From positions 41,503,865 through 41,567,864 of the forward strand of contig OX155980.1 of assembly GCA_944548615.1 (NCBI GenBank): DNA of 64,000 nt, in the 5' to 3' direction. A model generated the notes under the pieces. That model did no database searches, was not told the origin of the DNA, and worked only from the letters and a program-made list of their open reading frames with translations. Below are positions 49,605 to 64,000 of the stretch, piece after piece. Numbering within the stretch: position 1 is the first letter of the stretch; every line of letters begins with the position of its first letter. Made by a program: the position numbers and the translations under genes. The DNA is from Micropterix aruncella (taxonomy: Eukaryota > Arthropoda > Insecta > Lepidoptera > Micropterigidae).

Positions 49605-49853
49605 AATCGGGGCTATAGTGGTTAGGAGGCCTGATCATACATTTTAAGGCTCCGGGTGCGATTCCCGATTGGCTCACCATTTTCTGTTGGGATAAAATTG
49701 ACGGAATTGCATTTCAATTCGGTCGATCGACTGCAATAACGCAAGATGCACACATACATATAAAACACTTCATAGTAGAGTTTGTTGTAAGAGATCGACA
49801 TATGACAATAAACCCACCCATTGTGAAATTTCGCGATAAAGAGTAGAAACAAG
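49605..49853 (+). repeat. tRNA-derived SINE, copy 2
   Basis: tRNA-like head with A box tagtggttagg at about 49617 and B box gggtgcgattccc at 49653-49665, then the same body as the SINE at 15029-15272 (gttgggataaaattgacgg, ttgcatttcaattcggtcga). It ends ataaagagtagaaacaagc. The tRNA cloverleaf is degraded, so it is not a tRNA gene. Confidence 0.8.
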
Positions 49854-49859
49854 CAATCA

Positions 49860-50245
49860 AGCTATGGCTCTCAGTCGAAAGTCAGCCGAGACAATTGGAG
49901 TTGTGCAAAGACAAATGGAACGAACCATGCCCGGAATCAGCCTGTTTGGCTGAAAACGCAACGAATGGAACCGAAGTAAGATAAAAGTTAAAAACGCTGT
50001 GCAAACTATTGCACCTTGTGAGTCATGATGGTCACATTGCCAGAATGAATAATAGTCGATGGACCAGGAAAATGGAGAACGGACTCGAATGGAGACCACG
50101 CCTGAATATGAGAACATGAGGCCATCCATTACGCTGGGTGGATTATGTCAGATGACACGGAGTACGAGACTGAATGAAAACATTGGTCGAGGCATATGTC
50201 CAGGGATGGACCATACAAAGGCCGCAATGATGATGATGATGATAT
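49860..50245 (+). pseudogene. RTE-type LINE C-terminal relic
   Basis: Reads QRQMERTMPGISLFG, KRNEWNRSKIKVKNAVQTIA, then in another frame HIARMNN, RWTRKMENGLEWRP and HPLRWVDYVR. The tail is a (GAT)n microsatellite at 50228-50244. Same protein region as 10745-11095 but a different, more decayed copy. Confidence 0.7.
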
Positions 50246-51450
50246 ATTTAAGTAACTCTATCGGTGCGTAACATTCGTCCATTGTCAGTATTGTACCATT
50301 TGTCAGTATTGTATAGACAGACGTTGTCCTGCCCGAACGTTGGATTGCCAGTTATTAGCAGGTTCAGCAAAAGTTTTTTTGCTTATAGAATTTTTGATAA
50401 ACTATATCCTAAGTGACATTTTGACATTAGTTTGACATTTCAATCTTTTCGTTTCGTCATTGTGCGATTTGCTGTTGCCCAAAGCAAAATTTCGTTATCC
50501 TGCCCATTGGAGTGCAATTTTTCGTTATATTGCGCCATTAAATTCTCGTGTCATGGCCGGACGGTATATGATTGTCATTGTTCAATCAAATTGTTATGTG
50601 GCTTTGAAGCTTCCAAATCTGTCTACTTTGCCTATTTCCATTCTATATTAAGTTATGGACTCATGTTCTGGGGAATGGCGGCAAATGTTATAAGGATCTT
50701 TCGCATACAAAAACGAGCGATTAGAAATCTGTTCTCAATATCTTCGCTAACATCTTGCAAGCAGTACTTCATCGAATCTGATATATTGACTTTGTACGCC
50801 GCGTATATATACCAGAACATCATGTATACGAGAAAAAATATCGAGACTACCTCAACTAACTCAACTAATTCATTCGCATAATACGCGAAATAAAGAGGAC
50901 TTGCGTTATAGGTGCGACTGAGTAAGGTTCGGAATAGCTTTCTCTGCCAATCTTACTTATTCTACAACAAACTTCCATTTCACTTTAAGAAAAAGGTACA
51001 GGGTATTTTGACTAAAAACCCCATTTATAGCATTGAGGATTTCGACAATATCAATTTTTCGCAGCTCTATTGACCTACTTGACTATTATTATTCCTTATT
51101 CTTTCTACTATTGACTATTTTACAATTGCATTTTTTGTTCTTCTAACTATTGGCTATTGACTATAATTATTATTACTAATTTTTTTGTATTTGTGTTTTT
51201 TCTTTAAAATATCTTCCTGTATGATAATTTGGGAAATTATCCAATATTTGTTTGATTATTTAGTACTATTGTCCACATGAAAATTTTACGAAATTATGTA
51301 AGAATTTTGATTGAAAATATTGGAAAATGTTGTTTCCTCTATATAACCTAGAAAATCTGCGCTTGGATGTTTAACGTTCATACCTTGCAATACCGACGTT
51401 CATATCTTATACCTTAATAGGTATTTATTTAAATATTATACTTGTTAAGC
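50246..51450 (+). pseudogene. CR1/Jockey-type LINE RT C-terminal relic
   Basis: Clearest at 50590-51075: VYFAYFHSILSYGLMFWGMA, FRIQKRAIRNLFSISSLTSC and KQYFIESDILTLYAAYIYQN. This is the YFAxxHSxLxYGLxxWG ... IFxLQKRAIRxL ... LTLxSLYIxE order near the end of Jockey/CR1 RT proteins. After a frame break it resumes VRNSFLCQSYLFYNKLPFHF. The 3' boundary is not clear. Confidence 0.72.
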
Positions 51451-52030
51451 TATTGCATAGCTTTTATCGCGGGCCTAGGCCAGCGCGGCGACCGAATGAA
51501 GAAATTTCTTAACGAAAATTAATGATTTTAAACTGATAATTACGTCTAAAGGAGTACTGATTACGATTCGAAAAAAATATATGTTAAACAAGAACATTTT
51601 CTTAATTTTCTTAGCTTTGAATATATTAGATTTTGTTTATATTACATAGTGTAATTAATTTGTGAAATTAGGTCTAACCCAACACAAAAACGACTACTAC
51701 GCAAATACTATCTGGCGTATTATTATGAAACCTGCACCATTTTGAAGATAATTTAATTATCTATCTTTTTATCTACGATTTTTTTCGAATAATCTGTTTT
51801 TTTTGCTTTATCGAATAAAAAACTCGTGCGCGGCGATCTATCGGAAGACGTTTAAATTATTCCGAATCATTTGCTACCGCAGCCGCAAATGATTCGGAAT
51901 AATTTCAACGTTTTCCGATAGAGCGCAGTTATCTGATATCAGAAAAAATACAATAAATAAAATAAATAAATAATTATAATTGCATAAGTTGTTAAAATGC
52001 TATGCAATAGCTTTACCGCGGCAGTCCCCG
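51451..52030. repeat. Unclassified repeat with internal 37-bp hairpin
   Basis: The phrases gctattgcatagcttttatcgcggg (51452) and gctatgcaatagctttaccgcgg (51992) are related, in the same orientation. Between them, arms 51838-51874 and 51885-51921 form a hairpin with a few mismatches and a 10-nt loop (taccgcagcc). No coding capacity. Confidence 0.5.
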
Positions 52031-52639
52031 AGTGCCACACGTTTTTTTTTTTTTATTAGTTTTGACATAACCAAGCGAAGGAATTATTATCAACTGGTTT
52101 GAAATAAATAAATAAATAAAAAAAAATAAAAAAATGTTATATTTGGCTAAAGAGGCGGTACTTTTTGTGAGATTGGTAGTAGCAAGTATACTAATGTGAT
52201 TGCAAAAAAAGATATTTCTGTTTTTCTGACAGTTGTGTTTTTTCATTTGTATTAGTTGTGTGGTGAAAATTGCTCAGTTGGTCTGTGAGCTCATAATGGA
52301 TATACAGACGACTGGAGATGTGGCGACTCATGAAAATGGACGCTTCTACGCTGTGGATCCACTAAACCATATGTACACCTAAGATGGACTGCGAGTAGTA
52401 GAGGAATGTGACGAAGGCGTCATTATAAGTATTATAAGTATTTTTATTAGTAAGGACTAATAAAAATACTTATATGATACAAATTTGAACGATTTTCATT
52501 TTGATTAAATAATATGAAACACAGAAAAACTCAATTATTCATTTCCATGACAGTCATATTTTAATAATGTAAAAATGTAATCTATTGAAATAAATGTTGA
52601 ATCTTAATACGAAAAGAAATAAACTTTGTTTTGTTTTTA
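52031..52639. other. AT-rich intergenic DNA
   Basis: A short + strand frame from 52296 (MDIQTTGDVATHENGRFYAV) is stopped at 52381; not recognised. Confidence 0.35.
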
Positions 52640-53460
52640 TCTTAATGCGAGTTGATGAACAATATTTTTCGTCAATCCCTGAGGTGTATAAATGAAAAAA
52701 ACTTGATGGTTTGACAACGCGAGAGCATGTAACATATAAGTGGATATGTTAGAATCACGGATTTTCAATATCATTCTAACCCATAAATGGACATTATTTG
52801 CCATTTTTACTTATTAATAGTCATTACGAATGCCAATCGAATTAGAAATTATAGGCGTCTGAATAGAATGTGCGAGTGAGTAACCTATTATTATACTGAA
52901 TAGAATGTGAGAAGTGATCATTGGCATCCGTGGCAGAAGAACAACTTCACCCTGAAACTTGCAGTTCAAAATTGTAGCTTCAAGAAAATCACTCATGATT
53001 TGACTTTATATGACCATTCGCGGACCATTGCCTAGCTTAGGTGTATTTAAATTCCGAAGCAAAATGATAGCTAAACCAATTTTCAACCGCAAATTATGTG
53101 GTGCAATTCCCGGTAAATCCAGTGAATTCAAAAATTCAAGAGGATAGTTGACTGCCTCGTCAGGGTCGACAACAGTGTCGATCGATTTGAACGACATCTA
53201 ATTTGCAGCGTTTGTAGCTTTATTTCATAGTCTTTGTCTATTTACAGTTTAAATTTTTAATCTGTGTGTTCTTGTTTTTTTTCTATTTGTTTTTTATAAC
53301 AATAGCTGCAAATAAATAAATAAATAAATAAATAATTGCCAGGCGTCTCATTTATAGAGTCAACATCAATATTTTTTGCGGCCAAAATTCCTCGTTCACG
53401 TAGCCACGCATGATTAATGTAATAAGCGCGCAAATCTGGGAATATACTTTCCATCAGTAT
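52640..53460 (-). pseudogene. Helitron PIF1-like helicase C-terminal relic
   Basis: Minus-strand blocks in order: YYINHAWLRERGILAAKNID, VDSINE and PG, then after an insertion [60 protein letters not shown] and FLEATILNCKFQGEVVLLPR. Last come frame-shifted remains of IRLAF and LYVTCSRVVKPSS. These are helicase motifs of Helitron replicase proteins, including the YV(A/T)CSR motif VI. An AT-rich piece with a (TAAA)n tail (about 53196-53335) interrupts it. Dead. Confidence 0.82.
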
Positions 53461-55618
53461 GTGTTTAAGTACACTTCATTTATGATTTAAACCGTTATTT
53501 CGGTATGTTTTTTCGGCGAATAATCACGTAATTATGATGTACTTAATATCGTAATAAAAATTGAATTGAATGGAAATGCTTTAATCGAATAGAAATTAAA
53601 ATGTCAAAACAACGCCAGCATGATGCAAGTGACTTGCGCATGCATTGGATGCGTACGTCAAATATCACAGAATTCAACATCAGCAACATTCAACAAGTAC
53701 ACAAATATAACTATTAATAATTCTGAGAAAGTCAATTATTCATGAACTTCTCAGAAGGTTTTAAAAGTAAATTATCCATGAACTTATGATTTTTTTCATT
53801 TCAAAAATTATTGGGGGTGGCGGAGGGTAAAATTTTGGAGTTATATGTTCTGAAATCCGTAAAGTGAAATCATCAAAAAATAATAGAAAATAATCCTAGA
53901 ACCCGATTTCAGCGCCACATAGCGGGGTCCTATTGTAAATCCCAAAAATTCAAAGACCGACTCAAACATACACAAAAAATATTTATTAATATTGGTCCAG
54001 CCGCTTAGGACGAGTATATTTGAATATTAAACTACTAATAACTGAAATCATGATTGGCGTAATTTATCCATCTTTGCTAACTACGAGTACGAAACTAAAA
54101 TTTAGTAAAAAATAATGTACTTACTTTTCTCCGGCACTCTCAAACAAAATAACACTGATTCACTATAATTTATGTGATAAACTACCAGTGTATATTTTTT
54201 CAAATATTTTCTTAGCACTTTCCTTTTCAAGATTCAGGAAACGAATAAACGTATTTGTCTCACATTCGTATTTATAGAGAGACGAATTGAAAAGTCAGTG
54301 CAAGTTCGCGAAGCTCTGAGACAAAAAATTACAAGAATTTTTACAGCGCGTATGCTTGTAACAAGATGATACTGGTATATCGTTATGTGCAGGTTTTTAC
54401 AAGTTCAAAATGTATTGCGACCACAAAGCGAATGCCTACATCCTACAACTTAAACAATTTTATAAACATATATAATATTTTTTTACTTCATAGGTACTTT
54501 TATAAATAATGTATATGTCTTTCTAAGATAGTATAATATTAGTAAATAGGTACTATCAGTGTATGTTGCGATCCACTATCGTGGACCCCCATTTTAATTT
54601 CATGGACCCCATTTTTTTTTTAGATAACGTAGACCCCTTGCAGATTGTCATAGACCCCTGGGGGTCGATATAGACCACTTTGGCAATCACTGATTTAATT
54701 AAATTATCTAATACTGATTGTATTAGATAATTTCGATCTAGGTTGAATACTCTACTATATTGTTTGCCAGTTCAAATTTATTTGACATTTATAAAAGCAA
54801 TACTCTACTGTAATAATAATTATATATGTCGTTTTTAATTTATTGGGCCTTTTTATGGCTATATGTATTTATATAATGTAAAAAAGGCAAACACTATAGA
54901 TATAAAGTGGATATAAAGTAGGCACTTTATATCCTTCTGTTTTAAATATTTATCTTTGTACTTTTTACTTACTTCAAAACACAAATACACAAGCATAAAT
55001 TTAAAATAAATTTGAATTTGGAATTCTTCAGATTACGGTGGCCGAGCCTGTAGGCCACCACTCTCATCTTATCAACATATGTATGTATACTCGTATATAA
55101 TAAATAGGCGAATCATTACGTAATTTGAGTAACTTTTGTTTTTGCGAATGATTAAATAATGCATATGCTCCATTTTAATTTAATCTGTGGTCATGGTTTG
55201 TGTACTTTTCAGATATGAATTAATGTCTTATGTATTTACTTTCTAGCACAACAAACATGGCTATCAGAGTTTTGAAAAGGCTTTATTAAAATAGTGTCAT
55301 TTTATTCGTATCTATTACAAACCTACACCAGTCAATTTGACATATTATAGTTTTCAATTATTTTAATATTATTAACTTTCACATTTTTTCCCTCAATATA
55401 AGAGACATTCGGCCTGCTGAGTCTCAGCGGCATATCTTTGATAAAATAACATGCCTATAGGTAACGATATATCAAAATCATGTAGTAATTTGTCATAGAA
55501 GGGCTAACGTTCCGTTTGTATAATTAACTGATTACTCGACTTTACCATGATTGCAATAAAAATATTTTTTTTGAATACATATTGAATAAATCAATAACGA
55601 CAAAAAATTTGGTTTCAG
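53461..55618. other. AT-rich intergenic DNA
   Basis: The phrase attggtccagccgcttaggac at 53992 is a Helentron-like remnant. Nothing else recognised. It ends in an acceptor-like ttggtttcag before the catalase fragment. Confidence 0.4.
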
Positions 55619-56262
55619 GGCCCTTTTGGGATTATCACGACGGAAGCAGGCCAACCAGTCACCGTGAAGACCGCCATACAAACTGTAGGTAAACATGGTC
55701 CAGCTCTTCTGCAGGATTTTTTATTCCTCGATGAGATGTCCGACTTTGACCGCGAGAGGATTCTCGAGAGAGTAGTGCACTCCAAGGGCGCTGGCGCCAT
55801 TGGCTACTTCGAGGTGACGCACGATATCACGCAGTACACCGCACCAAAGATCTTTGCATCTATTGGTGAGAAGACGCCGATGGCTGTACGATTTTCCACC
55901 ATTGGCGGTGAGAGCGGATCCGCCGACACCGTCAGAGAACATCGCGGCTTCGCTCTAAAGTTCTATACTGAGGATGGCATGTGGGAACAAGAAACAACAC
56001 CCCCATGTAGGAAACAACACCCCCATATTCTTTATTAGAGATTCCAACCTATTCTCTAGCTTCGTCCATTCGCAAAAACGCAATCCCGTCACTCACCTCA
56101 AGGATGCCGATATGTTTTGGGACTTTTTGTAGATTCGTGACGAATCTCTGCATCAGCTCATGATCCTATTCTCAGACCGCGGCATTCCAGACGGTTTCCG
56201 TCAAATGCATGACTTTGGATCTCACACATTCAAATTAGTCAGCGCTAAAGGCGAACCAAACT
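55619..56262 (+). pseudogene. Cat: Catalase fragment, broken
   Basis: Begins after ttggtttcag with [20 protein letters not shown], then [80 protein letters not shown] and [15 protein letters not shown]. The distal-heme His of the RVVHxKGAGA block is present. At the catalytic Asn region the bases gaaacaacacccccat are duplicated, which shifts the frame. Beyond it [31 protein letters not shown], a stop, then [20 protein letters not shown] and [14 protein letters not shown] are readable. The heme-ligand Tyr and the C-terminal half are absent. A 28-bp duplication ends it. Normal insect catalase has about 500 residues; this covers roughly 210. Confidence 0.88.
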
Positions 56263-56284
56263 TCAGTCAGCGCTAAAGGCGAAC

Positions 56285-56831
56285 CAAACTTCAAACCATA
56301 GAGACGTCTCTCGCAATTTTGGTAGGAAAAGACCAGAGAAAATGGGTAGAGTTTCTGGGAAAAATTCAAAACGCCATTAACTCGCACGTTAACCTAACGA
56401 CAGGTTTTTCCCCATCTTATCTTATGTTTGGCCGGGAGATGATCATTGATGGCAGGTATCACAACATATAAAGCTTCATTCCGGAAAATGAAAATGAGTT
56501 AGACATAGTAGGCAGAGAAACATTTGCCGAAGGTCTAAAAAGCTTGGCTGATACATATGATATTGTCCAAGAAAAATTACTTGAGTCATTCAAAAACAAC
56601 GCGAACAGGTACAACCTAAGGCGGAAAGATCTGCGTTTAGCTCCTGGAGATATTGTGTGGGCAAAAAATCACACTCTGTCTAGGAAAATAGATTTCTTTT
56701 TAAGCAAACTTGCACCTAGATACATAAAATGCAAAGTTGTAGCGCGTAAATCGCCAACCGCGTACGAGCTAGAAGACGAAGCAGGTAAAAACAAAGGAAT
56801 TTTTCATGTCAGACATTTACTTAAAGGCTGA
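56285..56831 (+). pseudogene. Ty3/gypsy-type integrase C-terminal end
   Basis: Frame reads SLAILVGKDQRKWVEFLGKI, QNAINSHVNLTTGFSPSYLM and FGREM, then an in-frame TAA at about 56469. It continues YDIVQEKLLESFKNNANRYN, LRLAPGDIVWAKNHTLSRK, FLSKLAPRYIKCKVVARKSP and AYELEDEAGKNKGIFHVRHL, ending LKG-stop. This is the W ... L-x-x-x-x-x-A-x-N-x-x-x-x-x-x-x-G-x-SP ... LMFGRE and GD-x-V-W ... L-x-x-x-Y-x-G/K end of gypsy-type integrases. It abuts the catalase fragment directly. Confidence 0.78.
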
Positions 56832-58767
56832 TGACAATGTCTAAAAAACTAAACTCATACTATCTCCTAGAAAAACCGGTACGCAAGGGAAAATAATATC
56901 GTTTTATTCCGAAAGTCGCTAAGTACTACAGTACTTCTGGGGTAGGTCTCGATTTGCGCTCCGTGGATCGCTAAAAGAAAAGAAAAACATGTTTGACAAT
57001 ATATAATAAATGATTAAACACTTTATTAACACAGTAACACATTTACACAAACACATACACGTCACACAAAACAAGAGATATGTAAATATTTAAAACTCAA
57101 AATAGAAGCACAATTTCTTTTTTTTATTATTTTTTTTCTCACCAAATCCGGCAAAAATAACCAGCTTTGGCGAGAACAATCCGAAGAATGATTGTGTTTC
57201 GTTCAAGCAAAGAACATAACAAATACACAAATATACTTTCTTAAAAAAAAAAACAATATTATACTCACGACCAAAATATAACATGGCAGTTAAAGAACGA
57301 TTTTGTTTCTTTAATGTATTGGAATTTACGGGTTTGCAACACCATACAACCACCATGAACGGTGACTAAAAAAGTGCAATATTTTATTATTTTATACAAA
57401 GCATCTGGAACCCTTATGAGATAAAAACACCGACTCCTGAGGTTAAAACCAGGCTAGGTACAAATCGATTTGGGTAAACAATGCATTTTTTTTCTCTAAT
57501 ATTTTTTTACGTTCACGAACGAACAATTTTTATTATAAAATGTTTTGAGCGCACAATGTGCAAGCTTGCTCCACAATCCGAGGTTAAAACCGGAATGGAC
57601 AAGAGGAAGACGGAGTTTTCTTTAAAAAAAAATTATTATTATTTTATTTACACATATGGAATGTTACTCAAAGAGTGCTTCTACCAGATGAACGTGTCAA
57701 GACGCGCCTAGCGAAACGCAAAATGATCACGACGTAGTCTAACTATATTTACCCTTTAATTATTTTTTGTATAATTCCACAAACATTGGTCGTGAGAAAA
57801 ATTTATTAAAAGCATATTCATATATCTCAAACTTATATATAAATATTCCACAAATCCCAGTACCTCTGTATTAAATCACCTCGACTCACCACAGTATAAA
57901 CATACATAGAAAACCAAGTTCAACTCTAAAATCATAATGAAAACTAAAATTAATAATAGGGTAAGAAATAAGTTTGACACAATCAGGTGAAGCATGAAAG
58001 GAGAAATGGAAGGAACGCCTTGTATGAGATGAACGAAAGGTGTATGGAAAGGCGACGTTAGGAAAACCCGTTTGATGGAAAATCGAAATATTACACCTAC
58101 ACTATTTTTCTATTTTTTGTTATAAACAAATAGATTATTTATTTTGGTTTGATTTATCGCATAATAAAGCGACTATGTTTATATCGTTTTGACTCGGTCA
58201 CACAGGATTAAAATCCAAAATTACAAGCTAGTATATCGACACTGTTGTGAATCGTTTCACCTTACTGGGGTACAAGCAAGTAAGATTATACAATGGTACA
58301 CATTGACTTTAAACGGTGGTCTTGACACTAAAAGCTCGACAAAACCAAAACAAAGATCAAACAAAAACAGATTCTGTACACTCAAAGATAGTGACAAATC
58401 TCAAATTCTTATCATATTTTCCCATACAAAAAATAACATTATTTCTCTGCTTGTAACGAACAAAGGGGGTCACACACCATTCGGAGTCACCAAAACTCAA
58501 AACAATTATTTTAAATTCAAATAACAGGAATGCTAATAAAGGCATCCACACATTGTCTTCGATATATATTTTTTTCTGATTCATTTATTTATATTTGTCC
58601 CTGTTTTGATAAAAATAAAAATGGTTCATAAGCCGTGAATGACCGACCAGATTGCGATCGCGTAACGTTCATGAGTAGTAAACATAGTATAGAAAATAGT
58701 CATAATCGGGTAATGTAAACTATAGTTCAATCGGCAAAACGTAAAAAAAAAAATATTTTTTTTGTAA
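56832..58767. other. AT-rich DNA downstream of the integrase end
   Basis: A purine-rich aaaagaaaagaaaaacatg at about 56974 could be the polypurine tract of the gypsy-type element, followed by its LTR, but I could not find a matching second LTR. Short frames at 57481-57711 and 58189-58524 are unrecognised. Confidence 0.35.
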
Positions 58768-59100
58768 TTAGAAGAGCACACCCTAGTAATTAATAAAATA
58801 GCCAAACCCCAAAACCAGTCCCCGGCGGAAGAAGACCTGAAGAAAGAAGAGGAGGAGGAGCGTTCCGAGGTCCAGTCTTCAAGCAGCTGCCAGTCAACAT
58901 TCGAACTGCGAGGAGTTACCAGGGGAGTAGACAGCAACGGCAAGTCACGTCTGCACGTCACTTCACCACAACCACTGCGGAGCACCCTACGGACTCCGTC
59001 AGCTGTTACGGAGACAACCCGCGCAGGCAGAGGACAGCGCAGATCGCCCGCTAGGGCTAGATCGCGCGGTCGTAGCAGCCTACGCACAGGACCGTCGTAG
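58768..59100 (+). other. Arg/Ser-rich open frame, 110 codons, no ATG
   Basis: Open after a TAA at 58765. An acidic block AEEDLKKEEEEERSEVQSSS is followed by a basic end TRAGRGQRRSPARARSRGRS and stop at 59098-59100. The GC content is far above that of the flanks. It could be the last exon of a host protein or a retroelement gag tail; no splice partner was found. Not recognised. Confidence 0.35.
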
Positions 59101-59340
59101 TCGGGTGACTACACCCACACGGTCGCTGTAGCGTTCCGCGTCCGCGCACGGGCACGACTCTCCGTCAGCTAATTCGGCGAGAACCCGCGCAGGCTGAGGA
59201 CAGCCGCGCGGAGTGATCGCGCAGATCGCCACCAAGGCTAGATCGCGGGGTCGTAGCAGCCTACGCACAGGACCGGCGTAGTCAGGTGACCGCACCTACA
59301 CGGTCGCTGTAGCGTTGCGCGTCCGCACACGGACACGACG
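58993..59340 (+). repeat. Tandem duplication, unit about 165-187 bp
   Basis: Unit 1 (about 58993-59157) and unit 2 (about 59158-59340) share tccgtcagct, gagaacccgcgcaggc (gacaacccgcgcaggc), gctagatcgcg, ggtcgtagcagcctacgcac, aggacc and cacggtcgctgtagcgtt. Unit 2 has an extra gcgcggagtgatc. GC-rich against AT-rich flanks. Confidence 0.75.
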
Positions 59341-63403
<4,063 letters not shown>

Positions 63404-64000
63404 TCGACCAGAAATTACGATTTATATCTTATTTCATGGGAACGAGCAAATGAAGTATTTTATTTTTATTTTCATTTAATAGCTGGCTGATAGCGAGCCC
63501 AGCAATCGTATATCGTCCCTTTAAAGAGTGGATATATTCGAATTTCAAATCGAATTTTCGAAATGTCATTCCGCATTTAAGAGACGATTAATTGTAATTT
63601 TTTTCATTGTTTTTGCTTAAATTTGTCTTTAATAAAGACAATTTATTTTGGTTTGCAAAAGGATACGCTTTGTTTTTGAGATGTGGATGAAGGGTGATCG
63701 TTCGCTAGCGATAAAGGGATCCCATTAAACCTACAGTGTACCGTCGAAAGTGGTACTCATCCAAGAATACATCTCGTTTAAACAATAAGCATTTCCCAGT
63801 CCAGTAAGGGAAAACCTTCCAGCTATGTAAGTGGCTTTTATTATTTTTATATTTTCATCAAAGTGTCATCCTTTAAACGAATTCTTTAAAAAAAGATTTT
63901 ACAAAAAACCAATCAAATATTAACAATATTATACAATTTTATCTTATGTTTTGAACTCTCGTAAATATCATATAGCCTTAAGTGTAAACTTCTCGACCAG
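63404..64000. other. AT-rich DNA, nothing recognised
   Basis: No open frame or repeat end seen to the right edge. Confidence 0.4.

Noticed and set aside
49608..49680. Possible tRNA gene
   Set aside because: A and B boxes are present but the cloverleaf is poor, and a 3' body shared with a second copy shows that it is a SINE.

Overview
This 64 kb window is animal nuclear DNA, AT-rich and packed with transposable elements. It is almost certainly from an insect and probably from a moth or butterfly. The reasons are a spliced insect-like gene with GT-AG introns, mariner and piggyBac-type (TTAA) elements, Helitron and Helentron relics, RTE, CR1/Jockey and RNase H-bearing LINEs, and a tRNA-derived SINE. 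The order is an inference from the mix of repeats; no single marker proves it.

One host gene is clear. Twelve coding exons on the + strand, 5132 to 35766, join in frame to about 737 residues ending in a stop. They encode most of the regulatory subunit of pyruvate dehydrogenase phosphatase (PDPR), a mitochondrial protein related to dimethylglycine and sarcosine dehydrogenases. The FAD-binding N-terminus, roughly 130 to 160 residues, is not seen and should lie left of the window. The exons total about 2.2 kb and are spread over more than 30 kb because the introns are filled with transposons.

Region by region. 1-2960: the 5' part of a minus-strand LINE with a restriction-like endonuclease (RLE LINE, copy A). 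3-8.6 kb: mariner and CR1/Jockey relics and several piggyBac-like MITEs, including two hairpin elements. 8.9-13 kb: CR1-like, RTE and hAT fragments. 15-18 kb: a SINE inside a mariner relic, then a complete but dead mariner of 1279 bp. 18.2-20.7 kb: RLE LINE copy B. 21-25.5 kb: exons, MITEs, a CR1-like fragment and a Helentron-like element. 25.5-29 kb: RLE LINE copy C, whose RT to endonuclease frame of 828 residues is uninterrupted. 29.6-35.8 kb: the last PDPR exons, a hairpin MITE, another mariner relic, and a Helentron coding relic inside a TTAA-bounded element. 36-44.3 kb: nested LINEs, a minus-strand Jockey-type element split by a plus-strand CR1/Jockey-type element, itself split by an RNase H LINE with a 14-bp target duplication. 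44.3-55.6 kb: a relic of an unrecognised protein family, a TIR element, a second SINE, an RTE relic and a Helitron PIF1 helicase relic. 55.6-56.8 kb: a broken catalase fragment abutting a Ty3-type integrase end. 57-64 kb: mostly unassigned AT-rich DNA, a GC-rich stretch with a tandem duplication, and a 375-bp (AT)n tract.

No CRISPR array, operon or bacterial feature is present. I saw no convincing novel biochemical system. The notable features are the repeat architecture: nested insertions, TTAA elements sharing target sites, long hairpins in host introns, and three related copies of one RLE LINE. Identities come from reading translations by eye; no database search was run.
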